From: Leptospirales bacterium
GTDB taxonomy: Bacteria; Spirochaetota; Leptospiria; Leptospirales; Leptonemataceae
NCBI GenBank assembly: GCA_016788865.1
Contig: JAEUSB010000108.1
Location: 1 to 64,000, forward strand
Direction of reading: 5' to 3'
DNA: 64,000 bases
Positions 16,371 through 25,598 of this stretch are shown here, piece after piece (positions within the stretch are counted from its first letter, which is position 1; each line of letters opens with the position of its first letter). Under the pieces are notes generated by a model. The model had not been told where the DNA came from and searched no databases. It worked only from the letters and a program-made list of their open reading frames with translations. A program made the translations under genes and the position numbers.

Positions 16371-16407
16371 TGTCGAAAACGGCAGTGGCCAATCGACAAA
16401 GGGGAAT

Positions 16408-16788
16408 ATGAAGTACATTTGCCTTGCATACGAAGACGAAAAGATTCTAAACAACCTCACTGCCGGGGAGTGGCATTCGCTACGAGACGAGACTGTCGCT
16501 TACCTGACCGAATTGCAGAAGAAAGGCCACATCCTTGCTGCGGAAGCGCTGCAGAGCATAAACCATGCAACTACGGTTCGCATGCGCGGGGGGAAAATCA
16601 ATCTCAGCGATGGTCCCTTTGCCGAGACCAAGGAGCAGTTGGGCGGTTTTCTTCTAATTGAAGCACGGGATCTCAATGAAGCGATTCAAATTGCGTCGAA
16701 ATGGCCCTCAGCACGTTTCGGTAGCATCGAAGTCCGGCCAATCGAGACGGAATTCAGAGACGAGGGACGATACGAGGTCCTTCGATAA
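16408..16788 (+). CDS. YCII-related (DGPF) domain protein
   Basis: A 126-residue dimeric alpha-beta barrel protein of the YCII/DGPF family. It contains the defining DGPFAETKEQLGGF motif (about residues 70-83) and ends in EVRPIE as usual for the family. DGPF proteins are the constant genomic partners of ECF42 sigma factors and are thought to take part in the same response, though their chemistry is unknown. GGGG before the ATG gives a plausible ribosome-binding site. Only 37 bases separate it from the sigma gene, indicating an operon. Confidence 0.9.
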   Translation: MKYICLAYEDEKILNNLTAGEWHSLRDETVAYLTELQKKGHILAAEALQSINHATTVRMRGGKINLSDGPFAETKEQLGGFLLIEARDLNEAIQIASKWPSARFGSIEVRPIETEFRDEGRYEVLR

Positions 16789-16856
16789 AAATTTTGCGCG
16801 TGATGTCGATTTGAGCGTTACCGTTCGACTACAGGCAAAACCCAAAAGGAGAATTT

Positions 16857-17228
16857 ATGAAAGTCCTCAAAAGTATAGGAGCAGTATTCGTCGGACTCCT
16901 GCTCATCTTCGCTCTCTCGCATGCCACGGATCTCGTGCTGGAAAAGACCAACATGATGGTCATTCCGTTTGATAAGAATCCATTATGGCTCATGCTGTTT
17001 GTGACCTTCTACCGACTGGTGTATGTTACAGTTGGAACATATGTTGCTGCACGGCTTGCACCTGCGCGTCCAATGCTACACGCAATGATTCTTGGCGGCG
17101 TCGGCTGCGTGCTGGGCATTCTTGGTGCTGTTGCTATGTGGGACCAGGGTGCTCACTGGTATCCAATTTCTCTTATCATACTCGGTTGGCCTGCCGCGTG
17201 GCTGGGCGGCAAGATTGTAGCTAAATGA
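16857..17228 (+). CDS. Small integral membrane protein of the sigma operon
   Basis: A 123-residue protein with four predicted membrane helices (about 5-24, 42-65, 72-93 and 100-118). The first resembles a signal anchor (SIGAVFVGLLLIFALS). No soluble domain or catalytic motif is visible. AGGAG lies five bases before the ATG and the gene follows the DGPF gene by 68 bases, so it probably belongs to the ECF42 operon. Its stop overlaps the start of the amidase remnant by four bases (ATGA). Confidence 0.7.
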   Translation: MKVLKSIGAVFVGLLLIFALSHATDLVLEKTNMMVIPFDKNPLWLMLFVTFYRLVYVTVGTYVAARLAPARPMLHAMILGGVGCVLGILGAVAMWDQGAHWYPISLIILGWPAAWLGGKIVAK

Positions 17229-17872
17229 AAGACCTCCACTTTCTAACATTGACGGAGACAGCTGAACTCATCCGCACCGGAAAAATTTCTCCGGTAGCGG
17301 TGACTGAAGCTTGTCTTGGACGAGTGGAGCGATTGAATTCCAGGCTCAATGCATTCATCATTGTGCTTGCAAACGAAGCTCGGGCAGCAGCGCTCGATGC
17401 AGAACAAGAAATCAAATCTGGCAACTATCGGGGACCTTTGCACGGAATACCTGTTGCCTTCAAAGATATGTATGACACTGCAGGTGTCAAAACGACGGCG
17501 GCTTTTGAGTATTTCAAGGATCGCACGCCTCAAAAGGATGCGATTGCCGTTCAAAAACTAAAAGCGGCCGGCGCCATTCTCATCGGCAAGACCAACATGC
17601 ACGAGCTTGCAATGGGCACTACTTCGGCCGTGAGTTTTTTTGGTGCGGTCAAGGAGGCGCAGGCGCTTTCCCCGCAAAACACGTTTCTTGCTAATTATTT
17701 TGGCCTTCCGGCAATCTCAGTTCCTTGCGGTTTCACTTCCAACGGCCTGCCAACGGGGCTTCAGCTTATGGGTAAACCGGGTGAAGACGCTACGCTGCTC
17801 CGTGTTGCAAAGTCATTTGAGGATGCAACGGAATGGACAAAGAAGCACCCGCCATGTCATATTGAACCCTGA
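17225..17872 (+). pseudogene. Amidase-signature enzyme with a large internal deletion
   Basis: The first ~145 residues match the N-terminus of amidase-signature enzymes (GatA-like): PLHGIPVAFKD with catalytic Lys80, then ILIGKTNMHELAMGTTSAV. The last ~65 residues match the C-terminal part (NYFGLPAISVPCGF and GLPTGLQLMGKPGEDATLLRVA). Between them, at about residue 146, roughly 200-250 residues are missing, including the Gly/Ser-rich signature with both catalytic Ser residues. The frame is intact across the junction. The product (215 residues against about 450-480) cannot carry out the usual Ser-cisSer-Lys hydrolysis. The ATG overlaps the preceding stop, so it may still be translated. Confidence 0.85.
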
Positions 17873-17902
17873 ATCCCGAGAGGGATTCCTGGAGCGGTTT
17901 GC

Positions 17903-19069
17903 ATGGCTAAAAATCAGTTCTATGAACCACTGCGCGGGGCGGCCATGATGGGGAACACTCAGGAAATACGCAAGCTCGTAGCTTCCGGAGCGGATCCAAA
18001 TTTAACCGGCGGCTACGGCACTATACTGGCTGCTGCCACGTGGTACAACAATTTGGAAGCTGTACAGACCCTGCTCGACCTGGGTGCCAAACCAAATCTA
18101 AACAACGGCGAGGCGCTGTGTAACGCAGTAACATCTCCAAACCAGAACGAACAGTCTCCAGATGTTGTGCGCGTACTGGCGCAAAAGGGAGCAGACGTCA
18201 ACCGCATCTACAAAGTACAAAGCGAATTACCTGAGGCTACGGCGCTGATGGCAGCAATCTTTTTCGGATATGTTAAAACGGCCGAGGCCTTAATTGAACT
18301 GGGTGCGGACCTTGCCTATCGGAACAAGAAGGATCAGAGTGCATTCAATCTGGCTAGCGATAACAATCTTTTGAAACTATGTCAGATGATGCTGGATCAC
18401 GGATACAAGCCAAACCCGCGAAGCAAAGCGTATGCGGCTTTTCTTAAGAAGGTAGCCGCAACCCCCGATCGTACAAACAACTACCTGGAACAAAGATATT
18501 TTTTGATGCCGGAGAAAATGCGCACGAATCATATCAGCGGTGAGAAAGACCTCAGACAGATTCTGGACGCGGAATTGTTGCCGCTCTGTCCCAATCCAGC
18601 CGTGAACTTGCTCTCATTGGACCTGCGGGAATTCAATGATCTCCCGGCGAAGATTCGTAGGATCGGCATTTTGCATGTTCCATTCTACTGCTGCAGCGAT
18701 TGCAACGGCGAACCGGACGAGCTGGAATTCAAGATCTCGCAAACAGGGAAGCTGAAACTCCTCAGCAACATTGAGGGAGACGTAAGTCACTGTGACAGCG
18801 AAGCGGCCTGTGGTCCCCACGAGCCTGCGTACCTGAAGATTGAAACGGAGGAGCCCGAGCGGCGCTGCGGCATTCTCATCGGCGGCAGTCCGGATTGGTG
18901 TCAATCTCCAGCATGGGCACAATGCTCCGAATGCGGAGAGAATGGATTTTTCATCGGGTCGATTAGCCAGGCACTTGTGCCGCCGGGCCATGGTGGGCCG
19001 GATAACGTGCTCTACATTTTTGTGTGTGGTGATTGTCGCACAGAGACGATTGTGCGTCAGATGACTTGA
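17903..19069 (+). CDS. Ankyrin-repeat protein with C-terminal DUF1963-like zinc-ribbon region
   Basis: A 388-residue protein without a signal peptide. Residues 5-175 contain four or five ankyrin repeats (for example AAMMGNTQEIRKLVASGADPNLTGG). The C-terminal ~170 residues carry two CxxC pairs (CSDCNGE and CSECGENGFF) and a final CGDC, within a segment GGSPDWCQSPAWAQC...FFIGS...VPPGHGG that resembles the end of DUF1963/YwqG-type proteins. The same ending occurs in the protein at 40219-41133. A cytoplasmic binding role is likely; partners are unknown. GGAG eight bases before the ATG supports the start, 30 bases after the amidase remnant. Confidence 0.75.
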   Translation: MAKNQFYEPLRGAAMMGNTQEIRKLVASGADPNLTGGYGTILAAATWYNNLEAVQTLLDLGAKPNLNNGEALCNAVTSPNQNEQSPDVVRVLAQKGADVNRIYKVQSELPEATALMAAIFFGYVKTAEALIELGADLAYRNKKDQSAFNLASDNNLLKLCQMMLDHGYKPNPRSKAYAAFLKKVAATPDRTNNYLEQRYFLMPEKMRTNHISGEKDLRQILDAELLPLCPNPAVNLLSLDLREFNDLPAKIRRIGILHVPFYCCSDCNGEPDELEFKISQTGKLKLLSNIEGDVSHCDSEAACGPHEPAYLKIETEEPERRCGILIGGSPDWCQSPAWAQCSECGENGFFIGSISQALVPPGHGGPDNVLYIFVCGDCRTETIVRQMT

Positions 19070-19116
19070 AGTCCGGCGATCACCCTATCGTCCGACTAAG
19101 ACTCAGATTTCCGCTT

Positions 19117-19133
19117 GTGTAAAAAGTTTACAC
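19117..19133. promoter_or_regulatory. Inverted repeat GTGTAAA-AAG-TTTACAC upstream of an exported-protein gene
   Basis: Seven-base arms separated by AAG form a perfect inverted repeat 17 bases before the ATG at 19150. Position and symmetry suggest an operator; a short hairpin in the leader is also possible. No regulator is identified. Confidence 0.4.
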
Positions 19134-19149
19134 CTTTTCTATTCTATTC

Positions 19150-20406
19150 ATGTGTTCACAGATCACCCTTCGCCGGCCCTTTGGCATGACGTTTCTCCTT
19201 CTGCTTTCGCTGTTTGTGATTCAAACTGGCCTTCATGCGCAGGAAGAGAAAGAGATTACTTCGGTAAGAACAAGCAGCAAAGGTACGATTGTGCTCCGCC
19301 GTGGCCGAATGCTCACTGATCGCGGCTGGCAGAATTACGCGGGGTACTCGGTGATTGTGGACACTGATCCTCGCATGGATTTCCCGGCCGAATGCAACCT
19401 CGATCAGACTCCAGAGCTTTCTTTGGGCCCCAAAGCGGAGCGGGCAGCCGTCCGATGTGCAAAGGGCGCTCCGTGGACCGTGTATTTCCTCAGGAAATCT
19501 GCCCCGAGAGCTTTTCTCATGTGTTCGGGTGTGCAGCTCCTGGACTGGAAAATTGTTCCATCGTTTGCGCAGGAACGTCCCAATCTCTTAAAGTGTGCCG
19601 CTCCGGAGACCGGACCATTTGAAAACTCCTTCAAGGAAATCTTGAAAGAGTCCAAACGGTCTGGTGGTGAGGATGAAGTTCTGACATTCTTGATCCAAAC
19701 ACTTGAGCTTGACACAGGCGGAGTAATGGATCCTGCCTCCGGCGACGAATGGGACAAGGCCTGGAGAGAGTTGGGTCGAAGTTCAAAGCAAAAAGGCTCA
19801 GTCAGATTGCATGAAGCATTGCGTCCCGGTTCCTCACGTTATGCGCTATTTAGAAGCCTGCGCCATTTGGACCTGAACCAAATGCCGCAGAGCCTTGAAA
19901 AGACCGCGGAATATCTGGCAGACTTGCCAGAACCGGAAGGCCTCGGGGGCTTTCGTGAGGTCATGCTCCAGCGAGCAGCGTTGGACATTGCACTCCGCAG
20001 GCTTGCCTGGAGCAATTCGGCTGCCTCGGCCCGATTGGCCTGCAGATACTCGGCGCGTTCTGCGCAAAACGGGAAATCTGTGTTTCTTCCGCGATCACAA
20101 CTAGCCCTTTTTGTAAAAGAGAAAACAAAATGCTCAATTGATCCCGTGTTCGAACGCGGCACCTGCAATATTACGTTTCTCTGCTGCCCAAGGGGATTCA
20201 CTTGCGCGGACACTGTCCGTAAAGAATGTACGGATCAGCAAATCCGTGACCTGAGTGAGCTTGAACTCTCCCGCCCGCCGCAGGAGCCCTGGCCGCCGAT
20301 GGGTGGTGGCACCGGCTTTGAACTATTGCTTGGGACGGCGCGTATCCAGAACACAGATGCGGCCAGAAAACTCATGACTCGTGTTGCGCCCGGATGCAAG
20401 GAGTAG
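19150..20406 (+). CDS. Exported protein of unknown function
   Basis: A 418-residue protein not recognised. A signal peptide covers about residues 1-30 (MTFLLLLSLFVIQTGLHA), cleaving before QEEKE. About ten Cys are scattered through the mature part, including a CCPRGFTCAD cluster near 345-355 followed by a Cys in KECTD, suggesting disulphides. The middle is rich in charged helical sequence. No ribosome-binding site precedes the ATG at 19150; an internal ATG at 19186 begins the hydrophobic core directly and is an alternative. It is preceded by the 19117-19133 inverted repeat and converges on the large lipoprotein gene. Confidence 0.6.
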   Translation: MCSQITLRRPFGMTFLLLLSLFVIQTGLHAQEEKEITSVRTSSKGTIVLRRGRMLTDRGWQNYAGYSVIVDTDPRMDFPAECNLDQTPELSLGPKAERAAVRCAKGAPWTVYFLRKSAPRAFLMCSGVQLLDWKIVPSFAQERPNLLKCAAPETGPFENSFKEILKESKRSGGEDEVLTFLIQTLELDTGGVMDPASGDEWDKAWRELGRSSKQKGSVRLHEALRPGSSRYALFRSLRHLDLNQMPQSLEKTAEYLADLPEPEGLGGFREVMLQRAALDIALRRLAWSNSAASARLACRYSARSAQNGKSVFLPRSQLALFVKEKTKCSIDPVFERGTCNITFLCCPRGFTCADTVRKECTDQQIRDLSELELSRPPQEPWPPMGGGTGFELLLGTARIQNTDAARKLMTRVAPGCKE

Positions 20407-20457
20407 GAAGTAGGCCAGTTGCGAACTCAGGCCCCTCACCGAGAGGCCGTTAGTTCT

Positions 20458-23004
20458 TCAAGCCCGCCGAATCCGCTTCAAGAGAACAATACCTCCAGCG
20501 CTCACGACCACTAAGGCGAGCGCCAACCATATGATCCCTTTAGACGGAGTGTTCTGGAGGAAGAAGGCAGAAAGATCGGATCTTTGCGAATCACCAACAC
20601 GCGTGATTGTGATCGACTCAATCTGCAATGAGAGCCCCTCCGTCGCTGTTTCAGGATTTGCCCAGGCCACATTTAGCTTCTTGTCGCCGCGCCTGAGATC
20701 CAACGTTGTTTTTCCAACCTGAGACTTTGTTTCGGAAGCCGGGATCGATGCTCTTCCTTCCACACCGTCACCAAATACTCGCAAATCGAAAGATTTGAAT
20801 GTTGCTGGAAGTTTGCCATGGCTTCTCCCTTTGATAGCCACCTCATATTTCCCGGAGATCATATCTTCAAAGCAATAGGCAGAAATTCCACCAGGGTCAT
20901 TTGCAAAGATGATTTTGGTATCACCGTAGAAGCGCCCAATCATCTCGCAGAATTTTCCGGCTTTCGCAGTGGAAGCTGGCGCCGGGGGAATTCCCTTCAT
21001 TGCAGCGAGTGTGATGCTCTTGATCTGCAAATTCGCATCGTAGACGTCCGTCAGATAGGCGTCATTGGTCCATTTCACCTGTAGATCAGAATCACCGCTG
21101 TCTATCCAAACAGGTACTGTTGCTGAACTGTATGCCTCCCCGCTAGCCGGGATCGACAGGCCGTAGTTCTTTTCGTCCCTTTCATTTCTGACGCTGACAT
21201 AGAATGCCTTATACCAGGCCGGTAGTGGTCCTCCGTGATTCATTGCGGTGATTTTCAGGTTGTACCAGCCCGGCTTGCAGTTCCCGCGAACGCGCACGTA
21301 GAGTTTTTCATAGTCCCAGAACGAGTGAATGCCTTTTACCTTGAGGGTTTTTCCGGAAGCAGTTTGGATCTCTGTGGCAGGTGTTTCGAACCAGCGCCCC
21401 TGTGTTGTATCTACCGTGATCTTATTGAGACATTCTGTCGTTGGTGGAGGTGTCTGCTGTTGCGTGTTGCAGCGAAATGCGTTATTCGCATACCAGTATT
21501 GCGATTCCGTGCCGAGATACAGGCTTGTGTTTGGATATTCCTGGTCTGGATCGATCGGTTCGGAGCGAATCCTTACAAATCGATCGCAATTCTGCTGCGC
21601 AGTATTCAGGTCAACGGCATCTGCAACAATGGCCTCGGTAAACTCATTTGGTTCACCCGGGTGGTGAATGCAGAGTGCAACCGGTGGATACGCCGAATTA
21701 GACCCGGCTGGAAACATTGGCGTTTCCCAGGAATCACCCACTGCCGGCATGATATTCCATGTGCCCGGATTCAATCGTTCAACAAGAGTTGGCCGCAACT
21801 GATTGCAAGATTTGTCCGCGGGATCTACAACATCAAAAGCCGGCCCGGATCCCAGTGCGCGACTGTAGTCGCGCGGAGTTACAGGCGCTACTTGTCCTGG
21901 TGCATACGCGCTGAAGTGGCGCATGAAATGACACACTCCATGGCCATAGCCACCCTGGGTCGCTTCATAATAAGATGGGTAACAAGGAGCGGCGGCAGTT
22001 GTGAATTCAGTGCCCAGGAAAGAATTCGGCGTGCCGGAGATGTCGCCCAGTGCATTTGTATCTCCTAAAAGAGTACCGCTCTGCGCCTGGAGAGCCGGCG
22101 AGACTAAGACTCTGTATGTAGTGTTTGGTTCAAAAGCACTTCCGTTCAAGAGCCCGGAGAAATCGCCCGAGTCAAATTTTGCCTGGCGAATTGCGTCATC
22201 ATAAACGCCCGGACCCAAATGCATACTGCTGACACCGCAATTGATTCGTGTCTGTACCTGCGAAAAACTTCCATCTGAATTCCTCTTCCAGAGTCCCACA
22301 ACTTCACCTACAAGCGACGAACTGCACCGGATAGACTGGTTGAAAAACAGTGTGATACCGTATTCCGGGAGGTGTTTACCTTCGTAAGGATAGAGCGCCA
22401 CTCGATCCAGAGCAAAGTCTGCCACTGGCTCCGGGGGGGCCGGAACCATTGGTGCGTTGTTCACAACCACGGGCGGACAATAATCTCGCAGCAGTGCATT
22501 CAGTTCTGGCGCCAGAGGAAGGGTAACTTTGCCGCGTTCCGGGATGTAAATCTCGTTTCCCCCGGCTGCGAGGGAATAATTTTTGCACACGTCAGCTACC
22601 CATTCGTCATCGTAGCTGACCGGGTGACCGGGATACACCTGGGGCTTGTTATGGGGAATATATACAATATGCGCAGGGGAATCTGCGGATTGATAATTGT
22701 ATCTGACTACGCAGGCGCCGAAATTGGCAGCCGGTCCCCAGGGACTCGGGTGACAGGCAATTTTATAAGGTGTCACACCCGCAAGTTCAGTGCTCCACAT
22801 CTCAATAGCAGAACCGCTGACCTGCGAAGGAGCAGCACTTCCCGAAGAAGACGATGGACTCACCGGAGCCGGTGATCCTGCCATGCCAACCAGGAGAAGC
22901 GAACTGCCGTCAGATCCCTTGGAGCCCGAGCACCCCGCTTGAGTCAAGATGCAGACGAGAACGACAGATAGAAGATTTTTCACTGAGAATACAGTTTGCG
23001 ACAT
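20458..23004 (-). CDS. Large surface lipoprotein with Ig-like region and C-terminal membrane segment
   Basis: An 848-residue protein with a lipoprotein signal (lipobox LTQAGC, Cys24) followed by a Gly/Ser/Pro-rich linker. Around residues 195-330 is a beta-sandwich resembling a bacterial Ig-like (Big_5) domain (VALYPYEGKHLPEYGITLFFNQSI). Two later segments share a pattern ending in VxWxxDxxxx...LQIxSITL (about 610-660 and 740-800), resembling carbohydrate-binding modules of the CBM60 kind. A hydrophobic helix and basic residues (about 822-848) form a C-terminal anchor, unusual for a protein that is also lipidated. AGGA before the ATG supports the start. Probable role: surface binding or adhesion; unproven. 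Confidence 0.65.
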   Translation of the reverse strand: MSQTVFSVKNLLSVVLVCILTQAGCSGSKGSDGSSLLLVGMAGSPAPVSPSSSSGSAAPSQVSGSAIEMWSTELAGVTPYKIACHPSPWGPAANFGACVVRYNYQSADSPAHIVYIPHNKPQVYPGHPVSYDDEWVADVCKNYSLAAGGNEIYIPERGKVTLPLAPELNALLRDYCPPVVVNNAPMVPAPPEPVADFALDRVALYPYEGKHLPEYGITLFFNQSIRCSSSLVGEVVGLWKRNSDGSFSQVQTRINCGVSSMHLGPGVYDDAIRQAKFDSGDFSGLLNGSAFEPNTTYRVLVSPALQAQSGTLLGDTNALGDISGTPNSFLGTEFTTAAAPCYPSYYEATQGGYGHGVCHFMRHFSAYAPGQVAPVTPRDYSRALGSGPAFDVVDPADKSCNQLRPTLVERLNPGTWNIMPAVGDSWETPMFPAGSNSAYPPVALCIHHPGEPNEFTEAIVADAVDLNTAQQNCDRFVRIRSEPIDPDQEYPNTSLYLGTESQYWYANNAFRCNTQQQTPPPTTECLNKITVDTTQGRWFETPATEIQTASGKTLKVKGIHSFWDYEKLYVRVRGNCKPGWYNLKITAMNHGGPLPAWYKAFYVSVRNERDEKNYGLSIPASGEAYSSATVPVWIDSGDSDLQVKWTNDAYLTDVYDANLQIKSITLAAMKGIPPAPASTAKAGKFCEMIGRFYGDTKIIFANDPGGISAYCFEDMISGKYEVAIKGRSHGKLPATFKSFDLRVFGDGVEGRASIPASETKSQVGKTTLDLRRGDKKLNVAWANPETATEGLSLQIESITITRVGDSQRSDLSAFFLQNTPSKGIIWLALALVVVSAGGIVLLKRIRRA

Positions 23005-23085
23005 AGCTTCCTATAACCAGCCTATTACGGATTTCTTGCGCGAAAAATACCAACGCGACGGTCACCTGCAGCGGCTATTTTTAGC

Positions 23086-23895
23086 TTATAAATGGGTAAG
23101 GGCGCAGGATTTGCCCAGGGCAGCGAAAACTTTCATCCCGATGAAGACTAGCGGCACATAGAGCCAGGGACTGATACCGGAGCTCTCCTTGCTGCCCGAT
23201 TTTGCAGATGGCAGAACCTCTGCGCGTGTTCGCTTCATGTGGCGCATCTTCGCGTAGATTTCATTTAATCGCAATTGGTGATTGTTCGTACCACTTGAAA
23301 GTTCCTTCCATCCAAACACAGGCGCGCAGATTTCCATGATGTTTTCCGCAAGTGGGTAAAGGCCCCATCCACCGTCCTCCTGAACAAGCATATCCTGCGT
23401 AACTAGATCGAGCATTTCCAGGGTTGCATCTTCCAGATCCTGACGAAATACCAGGTCTTCATTCGCTCGAGCGATTTTGAAATGTTCTCGAAACAGGTTC
23501 ACCGCGCTCATGACGCCTGTTCTTTCGTACTCTTCGCGAACCTGGCGCATTAGGATCTGGTTAGGACTTTCAGAATGTGCTGGACTCAGAAGTTCTTGAA
23601 ACTCTTCGCTCTCCGGGTGCGATTGCTCGCGAAGATTCTCGAAGGTGCCCTCTTCAGACTGTTGATTCTCTAGTAGTCTCAAAGCAACGGCTGGATCTTC
23701 AGTGTGCACCCAGGTAACTGACTCAGTCCCTGAATCGCAAATCAAGAGTGCAAACTCGTATGCACTTCTGAGCTCCGTAAATGCACTCGAATCCTTCTGA
23801 TCGAGTGTTTTGAGTTTTCTTGCATAGGCCTTTCTTACCGCCACGCGATCGGAGTCGGCCGGGATTTCGAGAATGTTCCAGGGGTATTGATCCAA
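23086..23895 (-). CDS. Membrane-anchored J-like protein, partner of HscC (DjlB/DjlC type)
   Basis: A 269-residue protein. Residues 1-60 look like a J domain (WNILEIPADSDRVAVRKAYARKLKTL and FTELRSAYEFALLI) but the HPD tripeptide essential for stimulating Hsp70 ATPase in ordinary J proteins is absent; the corresponding loop reads TLDQKDSSA. The middle is a charged helical region and one membrane segment lies near the C-terminus (about 243-262). E. coli HscC is paired with DjlB and DjlC, which have the same N-terminal J-like and C-terminal anchor layout. Here the hscC gene lies 11 bases upstream on the same strand. The start is TTG. Confidence 0.75.
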   Translation of the reverse strand: MDQYPWNILEIPADSDRVAVRKAYARKLKTLDQKDSSAFTELRSAYEFALLICDSGTESVTWVHTEDPAVALRLLENQQSEEGTFENLREQSHPESEEFQELLSPAHSESPNQILMRQVREEYERTGVMSAVNLFREHFKIARANEDLVFRQDLEDATLEMLDLVTQDMLVQEDGGWGLYPLAENIMEICAPVFGWKELSSGTNNHQLRLNEIYAKMRHMKRTRAEVLPSAKSGSKESSGISPWLYVPLVFIGMKVFAALGKSCALTHL

Positions 23896-23906
23896 AGCAG
23901 CCCTCT

Positions 23907-25598
23907 TTATCCGAACGGATCTTCCTCTATTTCATCGAGCTGTGCTGCCATGCGATCTCGCATTTGCGCAATCTCATTGGGGTCCTGGCGATTCAATACG
24001 GCTTTGAATTCAGCAATCATTTGACTGACGTATTCCCGCTTATGTTTCAAACTCTGACTGTATACTCTCTCCGCGCGACTCAGCAATGCCCGATTCTCTG
24101 CAGCGTCCGCCGGGGCGATTTTCAAGTGTTCCAGTTGTTTCAGTCGCTTTTCGATTTCCTCTCTTGCCATCATGCCCGGAGCTTCTTCGATAACAACCCG
24201 AACCTCTTTGCCGGTTGACGTCACATGCGCCTGAACTTCCAGGACACCATTCACATCATACGTAAATCGAATGTCAGCAGATTGTGCCTCAGCTTTGTCT
24301 CGTGGCACAGGGATTCTGATGGATCCGATTTTAACATTCTCTGTCGCGGATCGATTCTCTCCTTGAAAGATGCTGATGTGCATTTCCTTTTGATTGTCCT
24401 GGACTGTGCATATGTTCTTTACCCTGCTGGCCGGAATGACTGTATTCCTTTCAATGATTGGCAACAGGACGTTCCATTCGTATTCCTTTTCAGAAACCCT
24501 TTCTGCGACACTGATGCCCAATGTAAACGGAGCAACATCGGTCAAGACTCGCTCTTGAAGCGAAACGTCCTTCATTTCTAATCCGGCCGCAATTGTTGCC
24601 CCAAGAGCCACTGCTTCGTCAGGCTGGAGACCAAAAGAAGGCAGCCTCCCAAACATTCGCGCAACCAGATCTCGAATCATTGGCATTCGAGTGGCGCCGC
24701 CAACCAGGAGGACTTGATCCAGTTCGCGTGCGCGAATCCGCGAATCTCTCAGGGCTTGTTCTACCGGTCTTCGCAATTTTTCCACGAGGGGAGCGCTCAA
24801 CTCTTGAAACTCATCTCGAGTGAGTCTGTATGAGTACGATTTGCCATCCATCTCAAAGGCAACTGAAACTTCTGGCTGGTCAGTAAGTCGAACCTTCACG
24901 GATTCGGCAAAAGCTTGAATCATGGATTGCGCTTCCAGTGACATACTGCGTATGTCTAACTTTCGCTTCATGTCTGCAGCAATAGCGGTTACAAAATCAT
25001 CACCGCCAAGAAAGTTATCTCCGGCAGTGGCGCGTACTTCCATTACGCCCTCAAAATACTCGAGTATCGAAACATCAAAAGTCCCGCCCCCCAGATCAAA
25101 GATTAGAACGCGCTGTTCCTCTTCTTCAAGATTCAAGCCATACGACAGCGCGGCTGCAGTGGGCTCATTCAGCAGTCGCCGAACCTGGAGCCCCGCCAGT
25201 TCACCGGCAGTGCGGGTTGCCTTTCGCTGCGCGTCGCGGAAATAGGCGGGCACAGTGATGACTGCTTCATTAACGGGCTGTCCCAGAGCCCGTTCAGCAT
25301 CCGCTTTCAGGGACTTCAGAATCAACGCGGATAATTCCTCAGGACGAAACTCTTTCTTGCCGAGCCGCAACGTTTTTGCTGTGCCCATGAATCTTTTGAA
25401 TCCCGACGATGTCAGGTTCGGAGCCGTTACCTGTCTATCCCTGGCGACCGCTCCCGTGACAACTTCTCCGCTCTGGTCGATTCCCACAGACGAGGGAGTC
25501 AAGAATTTCCCGTGCGAATTTGGAAGGAGCCGAGGCTTGCCTTCATCCATCCACCCTACGAGACTATTGGAAGTACCCAGATCGATTCCGATGATCAT
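23907..25598 (-). CDS. hscC: HscC-type Hsp70 chaperone
   Basis: A 563-residue Hsp70 with the nucleotide-binding fold complete: phosphate-1 loop GIDLGTSNS (4-12), phosphate-2 loop [12 protein letters not shown] (about 185-196) and adenosine motif [11 protein letters not shown] (about 320). It is shorter than DnaK because the C-terminal lid is reduced, and it aligns along its length with HscC (for example [16 protein letters not shown] and NFLGGDDF). HscC acts with J-like membrane proteins on a limited set of clients, possibly including RNA polymerase components in E. coli. The ATG at 25598 has AAGGAG upstream and overlaps the stop of a small upstream frame (TAATG). The J-like partner follows directly. 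Confidence 0.9.
   Translation of the reverse strand: MIIGIDLGTSNSLVGWMDEGKPRLLPNSHGKFLTPSSVGIDQSGEVVTGAVARDRQVTAPNLTSSGFKRFMGTAKTLRLGKKEFRPEELSALILKSLKADAERALGQPVNEAVITVPAYFRDAQRKATRTAGELAGLQVRRLLNEPTAAALSYGLNLEEEEQRVLIFDLGGGTFDVSILEYFEGVMEVRATAGDNFLGGDDFVTAIAADMKRKLDIRSMSLEAQSMIQAFAESVKVRLTDQPEVSVAFEMDGKSYSYRLTRDEFQELSAPLVEKLRRPVEQALRDSRIRARELDQVLLVGGATRMPMIRDLVARMFGRLPSFGLQPDEAVALGATIAAGLEMKDVSLQERVLTDVAPFTLGISVAERVSEKEYEWNVLLPIIERNTVIPASRVKNICTVQDNQKEMHISIFQGENRSATENVKIGSIRIPVPRDKAEAQSADIRFTYDVNGVLEVQAHVTSTGKEVRVVIEEAPGMMAREEIEKRLKQLEHLKIAPADAAENRALLSRAERVYSQSLKHKREYVSQMIAEFKAVLNRQDPNEIAQMRDRMAAQLDEIEEDPFG

Noticed and set aside
20207-20219. CGGACA-C-TGTCCG inverted repeat, the same half-site as the activator cluster
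   Set aside because: It lies within the coding sequence of the exported protein at 19150 and far from any promoter; a single occurrence may be chance.
20430-20449. Small hairpin (GGCCCCTC/GAGAGGCC) between convergent genes at 20.4 kb
   Set aside because: Short stem with a mismatch and no T-run; not enough to call a terminator.
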